Assembly: GCA_002369315.1 (NCBI GenBank)
Contig: DFDW01000001.1
Coordinates: forward strand, 83,387 to 147,386
DNA: 64,000 bases
DNA from: Ruminococcaceae bacterium UBA3818
GTDB lineage: Bacteria; Bacillota; Clostridia; Oscillospirales; Ruminococcaceae
Reading direction: 5' to 3'
Below are positions 49,330 through 56,993 of this stretch, piece after piece. The notes beneath the pieces were generated by a model. The model saw only the letters and a list, made by a program, of their open reading frames with translations, ran no database searches and was not told where the DNA came from. Numbering within the stretch: the stretch's first letter is position 1; every line of letters starts with the position of its first letter. A program made the translations under genes and the position numbers.

Positions 49330-50399
49330 AGCGCTTCCTCCTTTTTAAAATCGGTATAAGGCTCCACCTTGATATCTGAAAAAGAGCTCATCTGCTCATA
49401 TACCGCAAGGCCCATATCCAAAACCGGGAACAGCGCCACCGCACCGGTCCCCTCGCCCAGGCACATTCCCGCATGCAGGATTGCCCTGTGTCCCAGTGCG
49501 TCCAGAAGCATCTGCCCGGCCGGTTCCGCCGACACATGGGATGCCAGCATATAGTCCGCACAGACCGGGCACAGGCGCACAGCGACCAGAGCCGCCGCCG
49601 CGGAGATAAACCCGTCGATGATCACCGGCACCCCGGCGGACGCGCCGCCTAAAAACGCGCCGGCGATTCCGGCCAGATCCAGTCCGCCGACTTTGGCCAA
49701 CACGTCCAGCGGATCGCCGGCGTCCGGCCGGTTCACAGCGATTCCCCGGCGGATCGCCTCCACTTTTCGGATCAGCCCTTTTGTGGGAAGCCCCGCCCCT
49801 ACGCCGGTTACGTCACTGGGATCGCGGCCCAGCAACACCGCCGCCACTGCCGCACTGGTGGTCGTATTACCGATCCCCATCTCCCCGGTAGCAATGGCAC
49901 GGTATCCTTTTTCTGCCAGCCGGCGCGCCAAGCGAATACCTGTCTCCATCGCCTGAATCGCTTCTTCCCGGCGCATGGCAGGCCCCCGGGTCAGATCATC
50001 GGTTCCCATCCGGATTTTTTCCTGCAAAAGACCAGGTATTTTCATTTCTTTCGCCACGCCGATGTCCACCGGAATCAAATCGACCCCCGCTTTTTTTGCC
50101 ATCACACAGGAACTGGTCTTCCCCAGAGTAAAGTTTTCAGTGACGATCGCCGTTACGCTCTGATCCGTCTGGGTCACCCCTTGGGCGACCACACCATTGT
50201 CCGCGCAAAAAACCAGCAGCGCCCTGGGGGAAAGCGATACCTGCGCCGTTTTCTGCATCCCGGCAATGCGGATAATCGCCTCTTCCAGCAATCCGAGACT
50301 GTGCAGTGGCTTGGCAATGCTGTCCCAGCGACCTGCCGCAGTTTCCATGGCATCCGTGTCCAACGGCTGGATCGATTGAATGGTCTGTTGCAGATTCAT
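49314..50399 (-). CDS. cobT: Nicotinate-nucleotide:dimethylbenzimidazole phosphoribosyltransferase
   Basis: 361 residues from the ATG at 50399 (AAAGGAGCGGGAAGT). Makes alpha-ribazole phosphate from a base and nicotinate mononucleotide, activating the lower ligand. Characteristic stretches: LLVFCADNGVVAQGVTQTDQS (core FCADNGVVAQGV, residue about 64), TGEMGIGNTTTSAAVAAVLLG (core GEMGIGNTTTSAA), and the catalytic-glutamate motif MCLGEGTGAVALFP near the C-terminus. Normal length. ATGA overlap with cbiA. Which base is used (DMB or another benzimidazole/purine) cannot be read from it. Confidence 0.96.
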   Translation of the reverse strand: MNLQQTIQSIQPLDTDAMETAAGRWDSIAKPLHSLGLLEEAIIRIAGMQKTAQVSLSPRALLVFCADNGVVAQGVTQTDQSVTAIVTENFTLGKTSSCVMAKKAGVDLIPVDIGVAKEMKIPGLLQEKIRMGTDDLTRGPAMRREEAIQAMETGIRLARRLAEKGYRAIATGEMGIGNTTTSAAVAAVLLGRDPSDVTGVGAGLPTKGLIRKVEAIRRGIAVNRPDAGDPLDVLAKVGGLDLAGIAGAFLGGASAGVPVIIDGFISAAAALVAVRLCPVCADYMLASHVSAEPAGQMLLDALGHRAILHAGMCLGEGTGAVALFPVLDMGLAVYEQMSSFSDIKVEPYTDFKKEEALCSHS

Positions 50400-51769
50400 A
50401 CTTCCCGCTCCTTTTGATAGCCGGCGCATTGGGTCAGAAAACGGGCCACCGCGTCCGGATTGCTCCAAAAATACAAATGAGGGTATCCCGCATACAAACG
50501 CGGCCCGACATGGGCGCAAAGGTACTCTCCTTTTCGCTTTTGAGCCAGAAAGCCGTCGCCGTTGTGGGATGTGTCCGAATAATGAAAGGAATGCCCCTTG
50601 ATACTCTCGCCTTTTTGGCAAAGCATCTGTTCCCTGCGGGCCATGAGGTCTACATAGCCGAACCGGACCAGGCGGTCCGTCATTTTTCCCTCTCCGGGTA
50701 ATGCGCCCGCCATCGGGAAAGCCTTTTGGTCGATTCCTGCCAGAGATTGCTGCAGATATAAAAATCCCCCGCACTCGGCAACCGTTGGCATGCCGCTTTC
50801 CACGGCTTGCTGCACGGCCCGGCGCATGGTTTTGTTCTCTGCCAGCGTCTGCAAATGCAGTTCTGGATATCCTCCGCCCAGATACAAACCATCCAGCTTT
50901 TCCGGCAGCAACGGATCCCGCAGCGGTGAAAAGGGGATCAGCTCGGCGCCCAGGGCCGCCAGCAGTTCGAGATTGTCCGCGTAGTAAAAACAAAACGCCT
51001 CATCCTGCGCCACGCCGACCCGTACCCGATGCGGCAAAGGAGCCGGTAAAACAGGCTTTTCATAGGTCAGCGGGACGGCAGACCGGGCCAGCGCCAAAAT
51101 GCCGTCCAAATCCAGCGTTTCTTCGGCCGTTTTTGCCAAAAGGTTCATTTTTTCTTTTAAGTTTTCAATTTCCCCGGCGGTCACCAGGCCGAGATGCCTG
51201 CTTTCTACCGCCGCCTGCGGTATACGCGGGAAATATCCATACGCCCGCAGCCCCACTTTCTCGGCCATTTTTGCGTATGCGGGATACATCATCTTTGACG
51301 CGCCGTTAAAAATAACCCCCGCCAGCCGATTGGGCGCAAATTGTACAAAACCGGACATCACCGCCGCTGCCGACAGGCTCATCCCGCGGACGTTTACGAC
51401 CAAAATCTCCGGTGCTTCGACCGTCATGGCCAAATGGTTGGAGGAAGCCGTTTGAGTATCGGCACCCATCCCGTCGTACATCCCCATGACTCCCTCGATC
51501 ACCGAAAGATCCGAGCCGGACGCTGCGCGGCAAAACAGGTATCGGACCATATCTTCACCGCAGAAGAACAAATCCAGATTGCGGGAAGGGGTGCCGATGA
51601 TTTTCTGATGAAACATCGGATCGATGTAATCCGGCCCGCATTTAAAAGAAGACACCGCCATTTTTCGGTTGCAAAATGCCTGCAGCAGCGCACAGACAAC
51701 AGTCGTCTTCCCACATCCGCTGCCGGTTCCGACCACTGCGATTCTGGGCGGATTTGTCACTTCTCCCAT
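50396..51769 (-). CDS. cbiA: Cobyrinic acid a,c-diamide synthase
   Basis: 457 residues from the ATG at 51769 (GAGGGGAAAAGA upstream). Amidates the a and c side chains using glutamine and ATP. P-loop VVGTGSGCGKTTVVCALLQ (core GTGSGCGKTT, residues about 13-22), KCGPDYIDPMFH, and IEGVMGMYDG; C-terminal glutaminase with MPTVAECGGFLYLQQ (Cys nucleophile in AECGGF). The longer in-frame upstream reading lacks a ribosome site. It precedes cobT by a 4-base overlap. Confidence 0.96.
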   Translation of the reverse strand: MGEVTNPPRIAVVGTGSGCGKTTVVCALLQAFCNRKMAVSSFKCGPDYIDPMFHQKIIGTPSRNLDLFFCGEDMVRYLFCRAASGSDLSVIEGVMGMYDGMGADTQTASSNHLAMTVEAPEILVVNVRGMSLSAAAVMSGFVQFAPNRLAGVIFNGASKMMYPAYAKMAEKVGLRAYGYFPRIPQAAVESRHLGLVTAGEIENLKEKMNLLAKTAEETLDLDGILALARSAVPLTYEKPVLPAPLPHRVRVGVAQDEAFCFYYADNLELLAALGAELIPFSPLRDPLLPEKLDGLYLGGGYPELHLQTLAENKTMRRAVQQAVESGMPTVAECGGFLYLQQSLAGIDQKAFPMAGALPGEGKMTDRLVRFGYVDLMARREQMLCQKGESIKGHSFHYSDTSHNGDGFLAQKRKGEYLCAHVGPRLYAGYPHLYFWSNPDAVARFLTQCAGYQKEREV

Positions 51770-51862
51770 TCTTTTCCCCTCTTTTCTCCGCTGATCATGC
51801 CGCATCCGTACAAAAAAGCGGCTTTCCCGTCCGCCGGCCCCAGTGCAGCCGGATCTTCCTTT

Positions 51863-52990
51863 TCACATCTGCCGTTCCAACAAAGCCTTATATTCCGCGG
51901 TGGACATTACTTTTTTCCCCACCGCTGCCAGGCGCCGCGCCAGCGCACGATTTTGTGCCACCAAAGGGTCATCCGGCAGGTCTGCCGCCACGATCACTTC
52001 GTAATCCGCCGCCCGGAAAAAAGCCAGGTCGGCCTGCTGCGGCGTGATTGGCAGGTAGGCCTTTTGGGTCACCATAGGCACACCCATGGCCTTTCCCAAA
52101 TGAAACAGCAGATCATTTTGATGCAGCACCCCTGCGGCAAACCCTTTTTGCATCCGATTCAGCGCCCGAAACAGATGGACGGTGTTTTCATCCGAACCGG
52201 CAAAAAACACATCTTTCCCCTCTGCCGCGGGGAATTCCGCCAATCCCAGCACCGGGTCGAACTGCCGGCCGGAAAAGCCGTAAAGCTCCTCCATGGCGCT
52301 GCTTTGGACGATCTTCCCTGTGTCGCCGCAGGCCAAGATCCGGTCTCCCTTGACCAGTACCAGCCGGTCACAGCACTTGACCGCGAGATCCGGCTCATGC
52401 AGGGTGCAGATCACCGTTTTCCCCTCCCGGACACATTGGGTCCGCAGCGTCTGCAGCACCTCCATCTTATAAAAGATATCCAGATGGCTGGTGGGTTCAT
52501 CCAACAGCAGAACCGGCGTACTTTGGCAAAGTCCCCGTGCAATCAGCACTTTCTGCTTTTGTCCATCGCTGAGTTGGTTGAATGGCCGGTCACGCAATTC
52601 CCAGGCGTCGCAGGCTTCCAAACTTTCCCGCACCCGACGCCGGTCCTCTTCGCCCAGCGCTCCGAAAAAGCCCGTGTGGGGATTGCGCCCCATAGCGGTC
52701 ACATCCCAAACGGTACAGTTTTCCAGGCTGACCCGGTCGGTAAGCACGGCGGATACCTCTTTGGCATACCGGGTTCCGCTTAACTGCCGAACATCCTCCC
52801 CGCCCAGGCGGATAACACCTCCCAGCGGCTTGATGATCCGGGCAATGGTTTTTAAAAGCGTGGTCTTTCCCGCGCCGTTAGAGCCCAGGATACAGGTCAT
52901 TTTCCCTTGCAGGAAAGAAAGGTCGATTTTGGAAACCAGCGGCTGCCCGCCATAGCCGATATCCACCTGTTCCAGCTTCAGCTGTTCCAT
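51863..52990 (-). CDS. btuD: Cobalamin-type ABC transporter ATPase with C-terminal extension
   Basis: 375 residues from the ATG at 52990 (AAAAGGAGG upstream). ATPase domain about 1-255: Walker A CILGSNGAGKTTLLKTI (residues 36-43), signature QLSDGQKQKVLIARGL (core LSDGQKQKV), Walker B VLLLDEPTSHLDIF, H-loop CTLHEPDLA. The last ~120 residues form an additional domain (VLGLAEFPAAEGKDVFFAG, YEVIVAADLPDDPLVAQN) of unknown fold, not found in the 250-residue E. coli BtuD. With BtuC and BtuF it imports corrinoid; the operon supports B12 over iron-siderophore. Confidence 0.9.
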   Translation of the reverse strand: MEQLKLEQVDIGYGGQPLVSKIDLSFLQGKMTCILGSNGAGKTTLLKTIARIIKPLGGVIRLGGEDVRQLSGTRYAKEVSAVLTDRVSLENCTVWDVTAMGRNPHTGFFGALGEEDRRRVRESLEACDAWELRDRPFNQLSDGQKQKVLIARGLCQSTPVLLLDEPTSHLDIFYKMEVLQTLRTQCVREGKTVICTLHEPDLAVKCCDRLVLVKGDRILACGDTGKIVQSSAMEELYGFSGRQFDPVLGLAEFPAAEGKDVFFAGSDENTVHLFRALNRMQKGFAAGVLHQNDLLFHLGKAMGVPMVTQKAYLPITPQQADLAFFRAADYEVIVAADLPDDPLVAQNRALARRLAAVGKKVMSTAEYKALLERQM

Positions 52991-53004
52991 CAACGGGCCT
53001 CCTT

Positions 53005-54030
53005 TTAGTCGTGTTTGTTCTTTTTCATCAGGAGATATAAAACGATCGGCACCCCGACGTAAGCGGTCACCGTGCCAATGGCCAATTCGTTGGGAGCGAT
53101 AATCGTCCGGGAGATCAAATCGCACCCCACGCCAAAGATGCCGCCGCATAAAACACAGGATGGGATCAGCGCCCGGGAATCGTCTGTCTTTAAGAGCATC
53201 CGGCAGATGTGCGGAACGCTCATCCCGATAAAAGATACCGGTCCCGCAAAAGCAGTGACCACCGCAGTCAACAGTCCCGAAATCAAAATGATCGCCACCC
53301 GAAGTCCTTTTGTATTGACCCCCATGGTCACAGCGTAGGATTCTCCCATCCGCAAAGCGTTCAGGTTTTTGCCCAGCAAAAAAGACAGGACAAACAGCAC
53401 CGAACAGACCAGCACCAGCACATAAATTTTAGGCCAGGTCATCAGACCGAAGCTGCCCATTGTCCAGCGGGTAAAATCCGCGATGCTGCTGTCATCCGAA
53501 AACGCGACCAAAAGCCCAACCAGCGCCGAGCACAGATATCCCACCATAATGCCGACAATCAACAGGGTCGTCACGCTTCGCACCCGGGCAGAGAACAGCA
53601 GCATCAGCACCATGACCGCCAAAGCGCCGGCCAGGGCGCCCAAGAACAAAATCCAGGGATTGGTCACATGAAAGCCGGCCATCACGCCGCCCAGCAGCAT
53701 CAAGCCCACCGCCAGCCGCGCGCCGGACGAGATGCCCAGGATATACGGGTCCGCGATGGGATTTTGAAACAGGATCTGCAAAAGCAGCCCTGACAAAGAC
53801 AGCGCCGCCCCGCCAAACACGCTGGCAATCACCCGGGACAGGCGCATATTCCAAACGATAATGTAAGCCGGGTCGGAAGGATCCACCTGCCGAAACAGCA
53901 CCCGCAGCACTGTCTCCGGCGGCAGGTACACCGATCCGATACCAATGGCAAAAACCGCCAAAACCGCCAGTAACAGCAGCGAAACCGCTGCTGTTACTCT
54001 GGTTTTTCTTCTGATATTTCCGTTGTTCAT
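53005..54030 (-). CDS. btuC: FecCD-family permease (BtuC-like)
   Basis: 341 residues with about ten membrane helices, the size of the iron/B12 permease family. Motifs: LPPETVLRVLF, WNMRLSRVIASVFGGAALSLSGLLLQILFQNPIADPYILGISSGA (core RLSRVIASVFGGAALSLSG and NPIADPYILGISSGA) and GPVSFIGMSVPHICRMLLKTDDSRALIPS (core GPVSFIGMSVPHICRML). Weak ribosome site; it follows btuF by 3 bases and is probably coupled. The substrate is assigned by context. Confidence 0.93.
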   Translation of the reverse strand: MNNGNIRRKTRVTAAVSLLLLAVLAVFAIGIGSVYLPPETVLRVLFRQVDPSDPAYIIVWNMRLSRVIASVFGGAALSLSGLLLQILFQNPIADPYILGISSGARLAVGLMLLGGVMAGFHVTNPWILFLGALAGALAVMVLMLLFSARVRSVTTLLIVGIMVGYLCSALVGLLVAFSDDSSIADFTRWTMGSFGLMTWPKIYVLVLVCSVLFVLSFLLGKNLNALRMGESYAVTMGVNTKGLRVAIILISGLLTAVVTAFAGPVSFIGMSVPHICRMLLKTDDSRALIPSCVLCGGIFGVGCDLISRTIIAPNELAIGTVTAYVGVPIVLYLLMKKNKHD

Positions 54031-54033
54031 TTT

Positions 54034-55251
54034 CTATTCAACCCAAAAAGCGATGATTTTATCTTTGTCCGAATCCGGTACATCGGAGAACAGATCCGGA
54101 TACAGGCAGGCTGCCATCGAGCGGATGATTTCCGCCGCGTTAGCTGTATCCTGCGCCCAGTCATAGCCCACGACATAACAATCGCGGCTGGCAAAGGCAG
54201 GCGTCGTGGAGAAATCGACCTGGTCCTCTTTGTTAAAATAGGTCATATCCTTCGCTTCTTTATAGGAGTTAAGCGAAACGCCCAGTATGATCTTGTCCGC
54301 TTCGTTCATCAAAAGCAGGAAATCCTCGTTGGAAAGTTTCACCGAGTTGCCCTCGCTTTCTGCCGGGAACAAAAGCTGTCCGCCCACGGCGGAAACGATG
54401 GAATTGACATAATCCTTATCGGTGCGCACATTGAAATGCGGCGCGCTGGAGCTGTGAGTGTACCACAAAACAGCCGGATGCTCTTCGGCCGATTCTACTT
54501 TGGCCAGCACCTCATCCACCTGCGTTTTGTTATCCCGGATAAAATCCCTGGCCTGTTGGTCTTTGTCCACAAAAGCGCCGATCAGCTCAATCCATTGGGC
54601 ACGGCCCATATAATCCTCTTCGGCAAAATCCCCAAAGTAAACGCACAGCAGCCCGCTTTCCTCCAGCTTCTGGGCAACCTCCACATCGCTGGACATTCCG
54701 CCGACAAAGATCACCTGCGGCGCCAGCGAAGCGATCAGCTCCTGATCCAGGCTGGAACTGGTACCCACATAAACGGTGGAACCGTTTTCCAGCGCGTTTT
54801 TCAAGGAGTCTACATAGCAGCTTTCCGGCTTGATAGAACATCCTTTCACCACATCTACCGCGTCCAGATTTGCAAAGTGCCCCGCGTGGGAGCTTGCCAG
54901 CGTAACAACCGAGGTCACTGGCCCTTCGATTTTGGCATCCCATTTGGCTTCTAACGGTTCTGCCGCCCCATCCGGCAGCAGAAGAATTCTCTGTGCGGCA
55001 GCCGCAGTGCTGGCGGTCGCCTCAATATGGGTATCAATGATCTTCGCGCCGCCCTCATAATATTCAATGGAAAATCCTTTTGCGTATTCCGGCACATAAG
55101 TTTCCACCAGTTCTCCTGGCAGAATGGCGGCGGAAGAGGAAACTTCTTCTACCGCGGAGCTTTCCTGCCCGGAAGAGGCCACGGTGTTCCCGCAGGCGGA
55201 CAGCAATAGGCAGACAGCCATTAATACGGATAATACTTTCCACTTCGTCAT
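54034..55251 (-). CDS. btuF: Corrinoid ABC transporter substrate-binding lipoprotein (BtuF-like)
   Basis: 405 residues from the ATG at 55251 with AAAAAGGAGCCG upstream. Lipoprotein signal LSVLMAVCLLLSACGNT (lipobox LSAC, Cys at about 20), a Ser-rich linker, then a class III binding-protein fold of the BtuF/FepB type (SLDQELIASLAPQVIFVGG, core ELIASLAPQVIFV; VLWYTHSSSAPHF; LFPAESEG). Length is somewhat above E. coli BtuF. First gene of the operon, directly downstream of the riboswitch terminator, which favours corrinoid as ligand. Confidence 0.88.
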   Translation of the reverse strand: MTKWKVLSVLMAVCLLLSACGNTVASSGQESSAVEEVSSSAAILPGELVETYVPEYAKGFSIEYYEGGAKIIDTHIEATASTAAAAQRILLLPDGAAEPLEAKWDAKIEGPVTSVVTLASSHAGHFANLDAVDVVKGCSIKPESCYVDSLKNALENGSTVYVGTSSSLDQELIASLAPQVIFVGGMSSDVEVAQKLEESGLLCVYFGDFAEEDYMGRAQWIELIGAFVDKDQQARDFIRDNKTQVDEVLAKVESAEEHPAVLWYTHSSSAPHFNVRTDKDYVNSIVSAVGGQLLFPAESEGNSVKLSNEDFLLLMNEADKIILGVSLNSYKEAKDMTYFNKEDQVDFSTTPAFASRDCYVVGYDWAQDTANAAEIIRSMAACLYPDLFSDVPDSDKDKIIAFWVE

Positions 55252-55289
55252 AAAATCGGCTCCTTTTTCTTTTTTCGCATACGGGCATG

Positions 55290-55319
55290 AAAAAAGCTGT
55301 ATGCGCATCGGCATACAGC
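55290..55319 (-). terminator. Riboswitch-controlled intrinsic terminator
   Basis: On the minus strand GCTGTATGC / GCATACAGC with a 6-base loop, followed by six T. It stands between the cobalamin aptamer and the btuF ribosome site, where ligand-bound aptamer would favour termination. Confidence 0.9.
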
Positions 55320-55420
55320 AGTCTGTTTTCAGGAAAGATTTTGGCGCAACGGCATTGTGCACGAATTTGCCCTTCCTTTTATCAATCATCCTCTGTTTCC
55401 GCGCAGAAATGTGATATAAA

Positions 55421-55590
55421 GGTAAAGGCAGGTGTTCTGGCTTATGGATCAAGATGAGCCTTTCCCTTCCCAGCCGTGCGGCCAGTGGCATTATAAAGGT
55501 TCATTCCCCATTTACAGCAGCGGGACTGCGCGGGATTTTCACCCGTCTTCCCTCTTTCGTTCCGGCAGATGAAGCCGAAAACCTTTACCG
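55421..55590 (-). promoter_or_regulatory. Cobalamin riboswitch
   Basis: Minus strand. The B12 box GCCACTG is at 55489-55483 within the conserved neighbourhood TAATGCCACTGGCCG. The P1 stem is a perfect 8-bp pairing (GGTAAAGG at 55590-55583 with CCTTTACC at 55428-55421). The characteristic core GGGTGAAAATCCCGCGCAGTCCCGC (cores GGGTGAAAATCCC and GCAGTCCCGCTGC) sits between. It controls the 14-gene btu-cob operon through the terminator at 55290-55319. Confidence 0.95.
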
Positions 55591-55597
55591 CAGTTAA

Positions 55598-55626
55598 GTG
55601 TATCTGAATCGTCAAAGTTTGTCAAC
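55598..55626 (-). promoter_or_regulatory. Promoter of the btu-cob operon, overlapping the end of the CRP gene
   Basis: On the minus strand: TTGACA (55626-55621) inside the last codons of the CRP-family gene, 17 bases, TACACT (55603-55598). Transcription would start near 55591, right at the first base of the riboswitch P1 stem. Confidence 0.75.
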
Positions 55627-56295
55627 TACTCCCGCCGCTTCCAAAAAGGATTTTCCCAAAAAGATCTGCCTGCCTTTTGTTTGCAGCAGGCCTTCTTCTT
55701 TCATTTTCCGCAGTTCCCGCATCATGGCGCTACGATCCGCGCAAATGTATTCACCCAGAGCGCTGTAAGAAAACGGCAGATTGAATTTTTCCTCGCCGTT
55801 TTTTAAACTCTGCAGCAAAAAATAGGCAGACAGCTTGTCCCGGATTGTCCGGCGGCTGAGTATTTCAACCCGTTCGCTGAGAGCTATGGCCTTTTGCCTC
55901 ATCAGCCCAAACATGTTCTCCACCAGGCGGCTGTGATGCCTGCAGGCCTTTTCGCAGCGCTTCGTAATCTGGTCATATCGGATCAATGCGACGATGCACA
56001 TTTCATCGCATTGAACCCATATGCTGTCTGCGCCCACGCAGGGAAACGACATCATTTCGCCGAATACGCCGCCAGGTTCCAAACGTTCCAGCACCGTTCT
56101 GCCGCCATCTGAGTCAATTCGGACAATGCTTGCCCTTCCCTGCTGCAGAATTCCAACCTGATCGTTTCCGCTACCATATTCAAAGATTGTCTGGCCCGCG
56201 TCGAACTGACGCATCTGCACACCAAAGCAATCCATCATCGCCCGGCATTCCTGCTCTGCGATTCCCTCAAAAAGCATCATGTTAAAAAAATCCAT
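55612..56295 (-). CDS. CRP/FNR-family transcriptional regulator (copy 1)
   Basis: 227 residues. Effector domain (about 10-130) with the glycine pattern GSGNDQVGILQQGRASI and VFGEMMSF; C-terminal HTH (about 165-215): FSYSALGEYICADRSAMMRELRKM, a CRP-type recognition helix. No cysteine set like that of E. coli FNR (the Cys pairs at 17/26 are spread differently), so the signal is unknown; heme/NO-sensing or another cofactor is possible. Divergent from the NrdD-like/rubredoxin/flavoprotein genes. A matched operator lies 15 bases before its start. Confidence 0.92.
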   Translation of the reverse strand: MDFFNMMLFEGIAEQECRAMMDCFGVQMRQFDAGQTIFEYGSGNDQVGILQQGRASIVRIDSDGGRTVLERLEPGGVFGEMMSFPCVGADSIWVQCDEMCIVALIRYDQITKRCEKACRHHSRLVENMFGLMRQKAIALSERVEILSRRTIRDKLSAYFLLQSLKNGEEKFNLPFSYSALGEYICADRSAMMRELRKMKEEGLLQTKGRQIFLGKSFLEAAGVVDKL

Positions 56296-56310
56296 AAAAG
56301 CTCCTATAAA

Positions 56311-56324
56311 GTTGCATTTGCAAC
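56311..56324. promoter_or_regulatory. CRP/FNR-type operator palindrome 1
   Basis: GTTGCA-TT-TGCAAC, perfect 6-bp arms. It ends 15 bases before the CRP start codon and is centred 41.5 bases upstream of the start implied by the divergent TATAAT at 56347-56352, the classical class II activator position. Confidence 0.75.
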
Positions 56325-56346
56325 ATGTATACTGTTTTTTTTATGA

Positions 56347-56352
56347 TATAAT
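56347..56352 (+). promoter_or_regulatory. -10 box of the NrdD-like gene
   Basis: TATAAT with no recognisable -35 hexamer, as expected for an activator-dependent promoter; transcription start about 56359. Confidence 0.55.
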
Positions 56353-56390
56353 AAAGACAACGAAAAGTAAAGAGCGTAAGGAGGCATTTT

Positions 56391-56681
56391 ATGATTCCCG
56401 TACATGTGAGCGGAGGAGAAATTTCCGCCGAGGAAAGAAAAGCTTATATCGACCGCGCCCGAGAAAAATATCCGGACAAACAGCTCGCCGGCATTGATAT
56501 CACTGTAGACGGAGACTATGTCGACCTGCATTATCGCTTCGAGCCGACTCCCTTTGAGCGGATTCGCCGGATCACCGGTTATCTGGTCGGCACCATGGAT
56601 CGTTGGAACAATGCGAAAAAAGCAGAAGAAGCCGATCGTGTGAAGCATGATATGGCCTCAAATATGGAACACTTATCTTAA
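56391..56681 (+). CDS. NrdD C-terminal-like small protein
   Basis: 96 residues, AAGGAGG upstream. The end [30 protein letters not shown] (cores [15 protein letters not shown] and [11 protein letters not shown]) matches the last part of anaerobic ribonucleotide reductase (RVTGY...N..K..E..DR), while the catalytic barrel, the zinc-binding cysteines and the glycyl-radical site are all missing. Such short proteins occur alone in clostridia, often labelled anaerobic ribonucleoside-triphosphate reductase. It cannot be a reductase on its own; a role as partner or regulator is inferred. Confidence 0.8.
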   Translation: MIPVHVSGGEISAEERKAYIDRAREKYPDKQLAGIDITVDGDYVDLHYRFEPTPFERIRRITGYLVGTMDRWNNAKKAEEADRVKHDMASNMEHLS

Positions 56682-56704
56682 AACATAAAAAAGGAGTAAA
56701 AAGC

Positions 56705-56863
56705 ATGAAAAAGTATGTTTGCAGCGTATGCGGTTATATCTATGATGAGGCGCAGGGCGCGCCGGACAACGGCGTTGCGGCCGGCACTAAATGGGAAGAT
56801 GTCCCGGACGATTTCGTCTGCCCGCTGTGCGGCGTAGGCAAAGACATGTTCGAAGAAGAATAA
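56705..56863 (+). CDS. Rubredoxin
   Basis: 52 residues, AAGGAG 10 bases upstream; too short to be found by length alone. Two CxxCG motifs, [15 protein letters not shown] (C6, C9) and [13 protein letters not shown] (C39, C42), bind one iron. Conserved [33 protein letters not shown] segment (core [20 protein letters not shown]) is typical. One-electron carrier. It lies 23 bases after the NrdD-like gene and 130 bases before the flavodiiron protein, its usual electron acceptor. Confidence 0.98.
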   Translation: MKKYVCSVCGYIYDEAQGAPDNGVAAGTKWEDVPDDFVCPLCGVGKDMFEEE

Positions 56864-56993
56864 GCAAAAGAGCTTCACAGCTCGAATGCCGCCGGTTTTT
56901 GATTCTGCTGTCCCGCCGGGCAGCAAAACAGGCCCGCGGCACTTTTGCGTAAAACAAAAAACTGCGGTTTGAAAAACAAAGGAGGTTTTTCCA

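Noticed and set aside
50400..50993. In-frame upstream extension of cobT
   Set aside because: It runs antisense-free but through cbiA coding sequence; the ATG at 50399 has the ribosome site and matches homologue length.
51341..52783. 480-codon plus-strand frame
   Set aside because: Antisense to cbiA and btuD; no start site, histidine/glutamine-rich shadow.
55252..55491. In-frame extension of btuF across the riboswitch
   Set aside because: It crosses the terminator hairpin; the ATG at 55251 has AAAAAGGAG and gives a proper lipoprotein signal.
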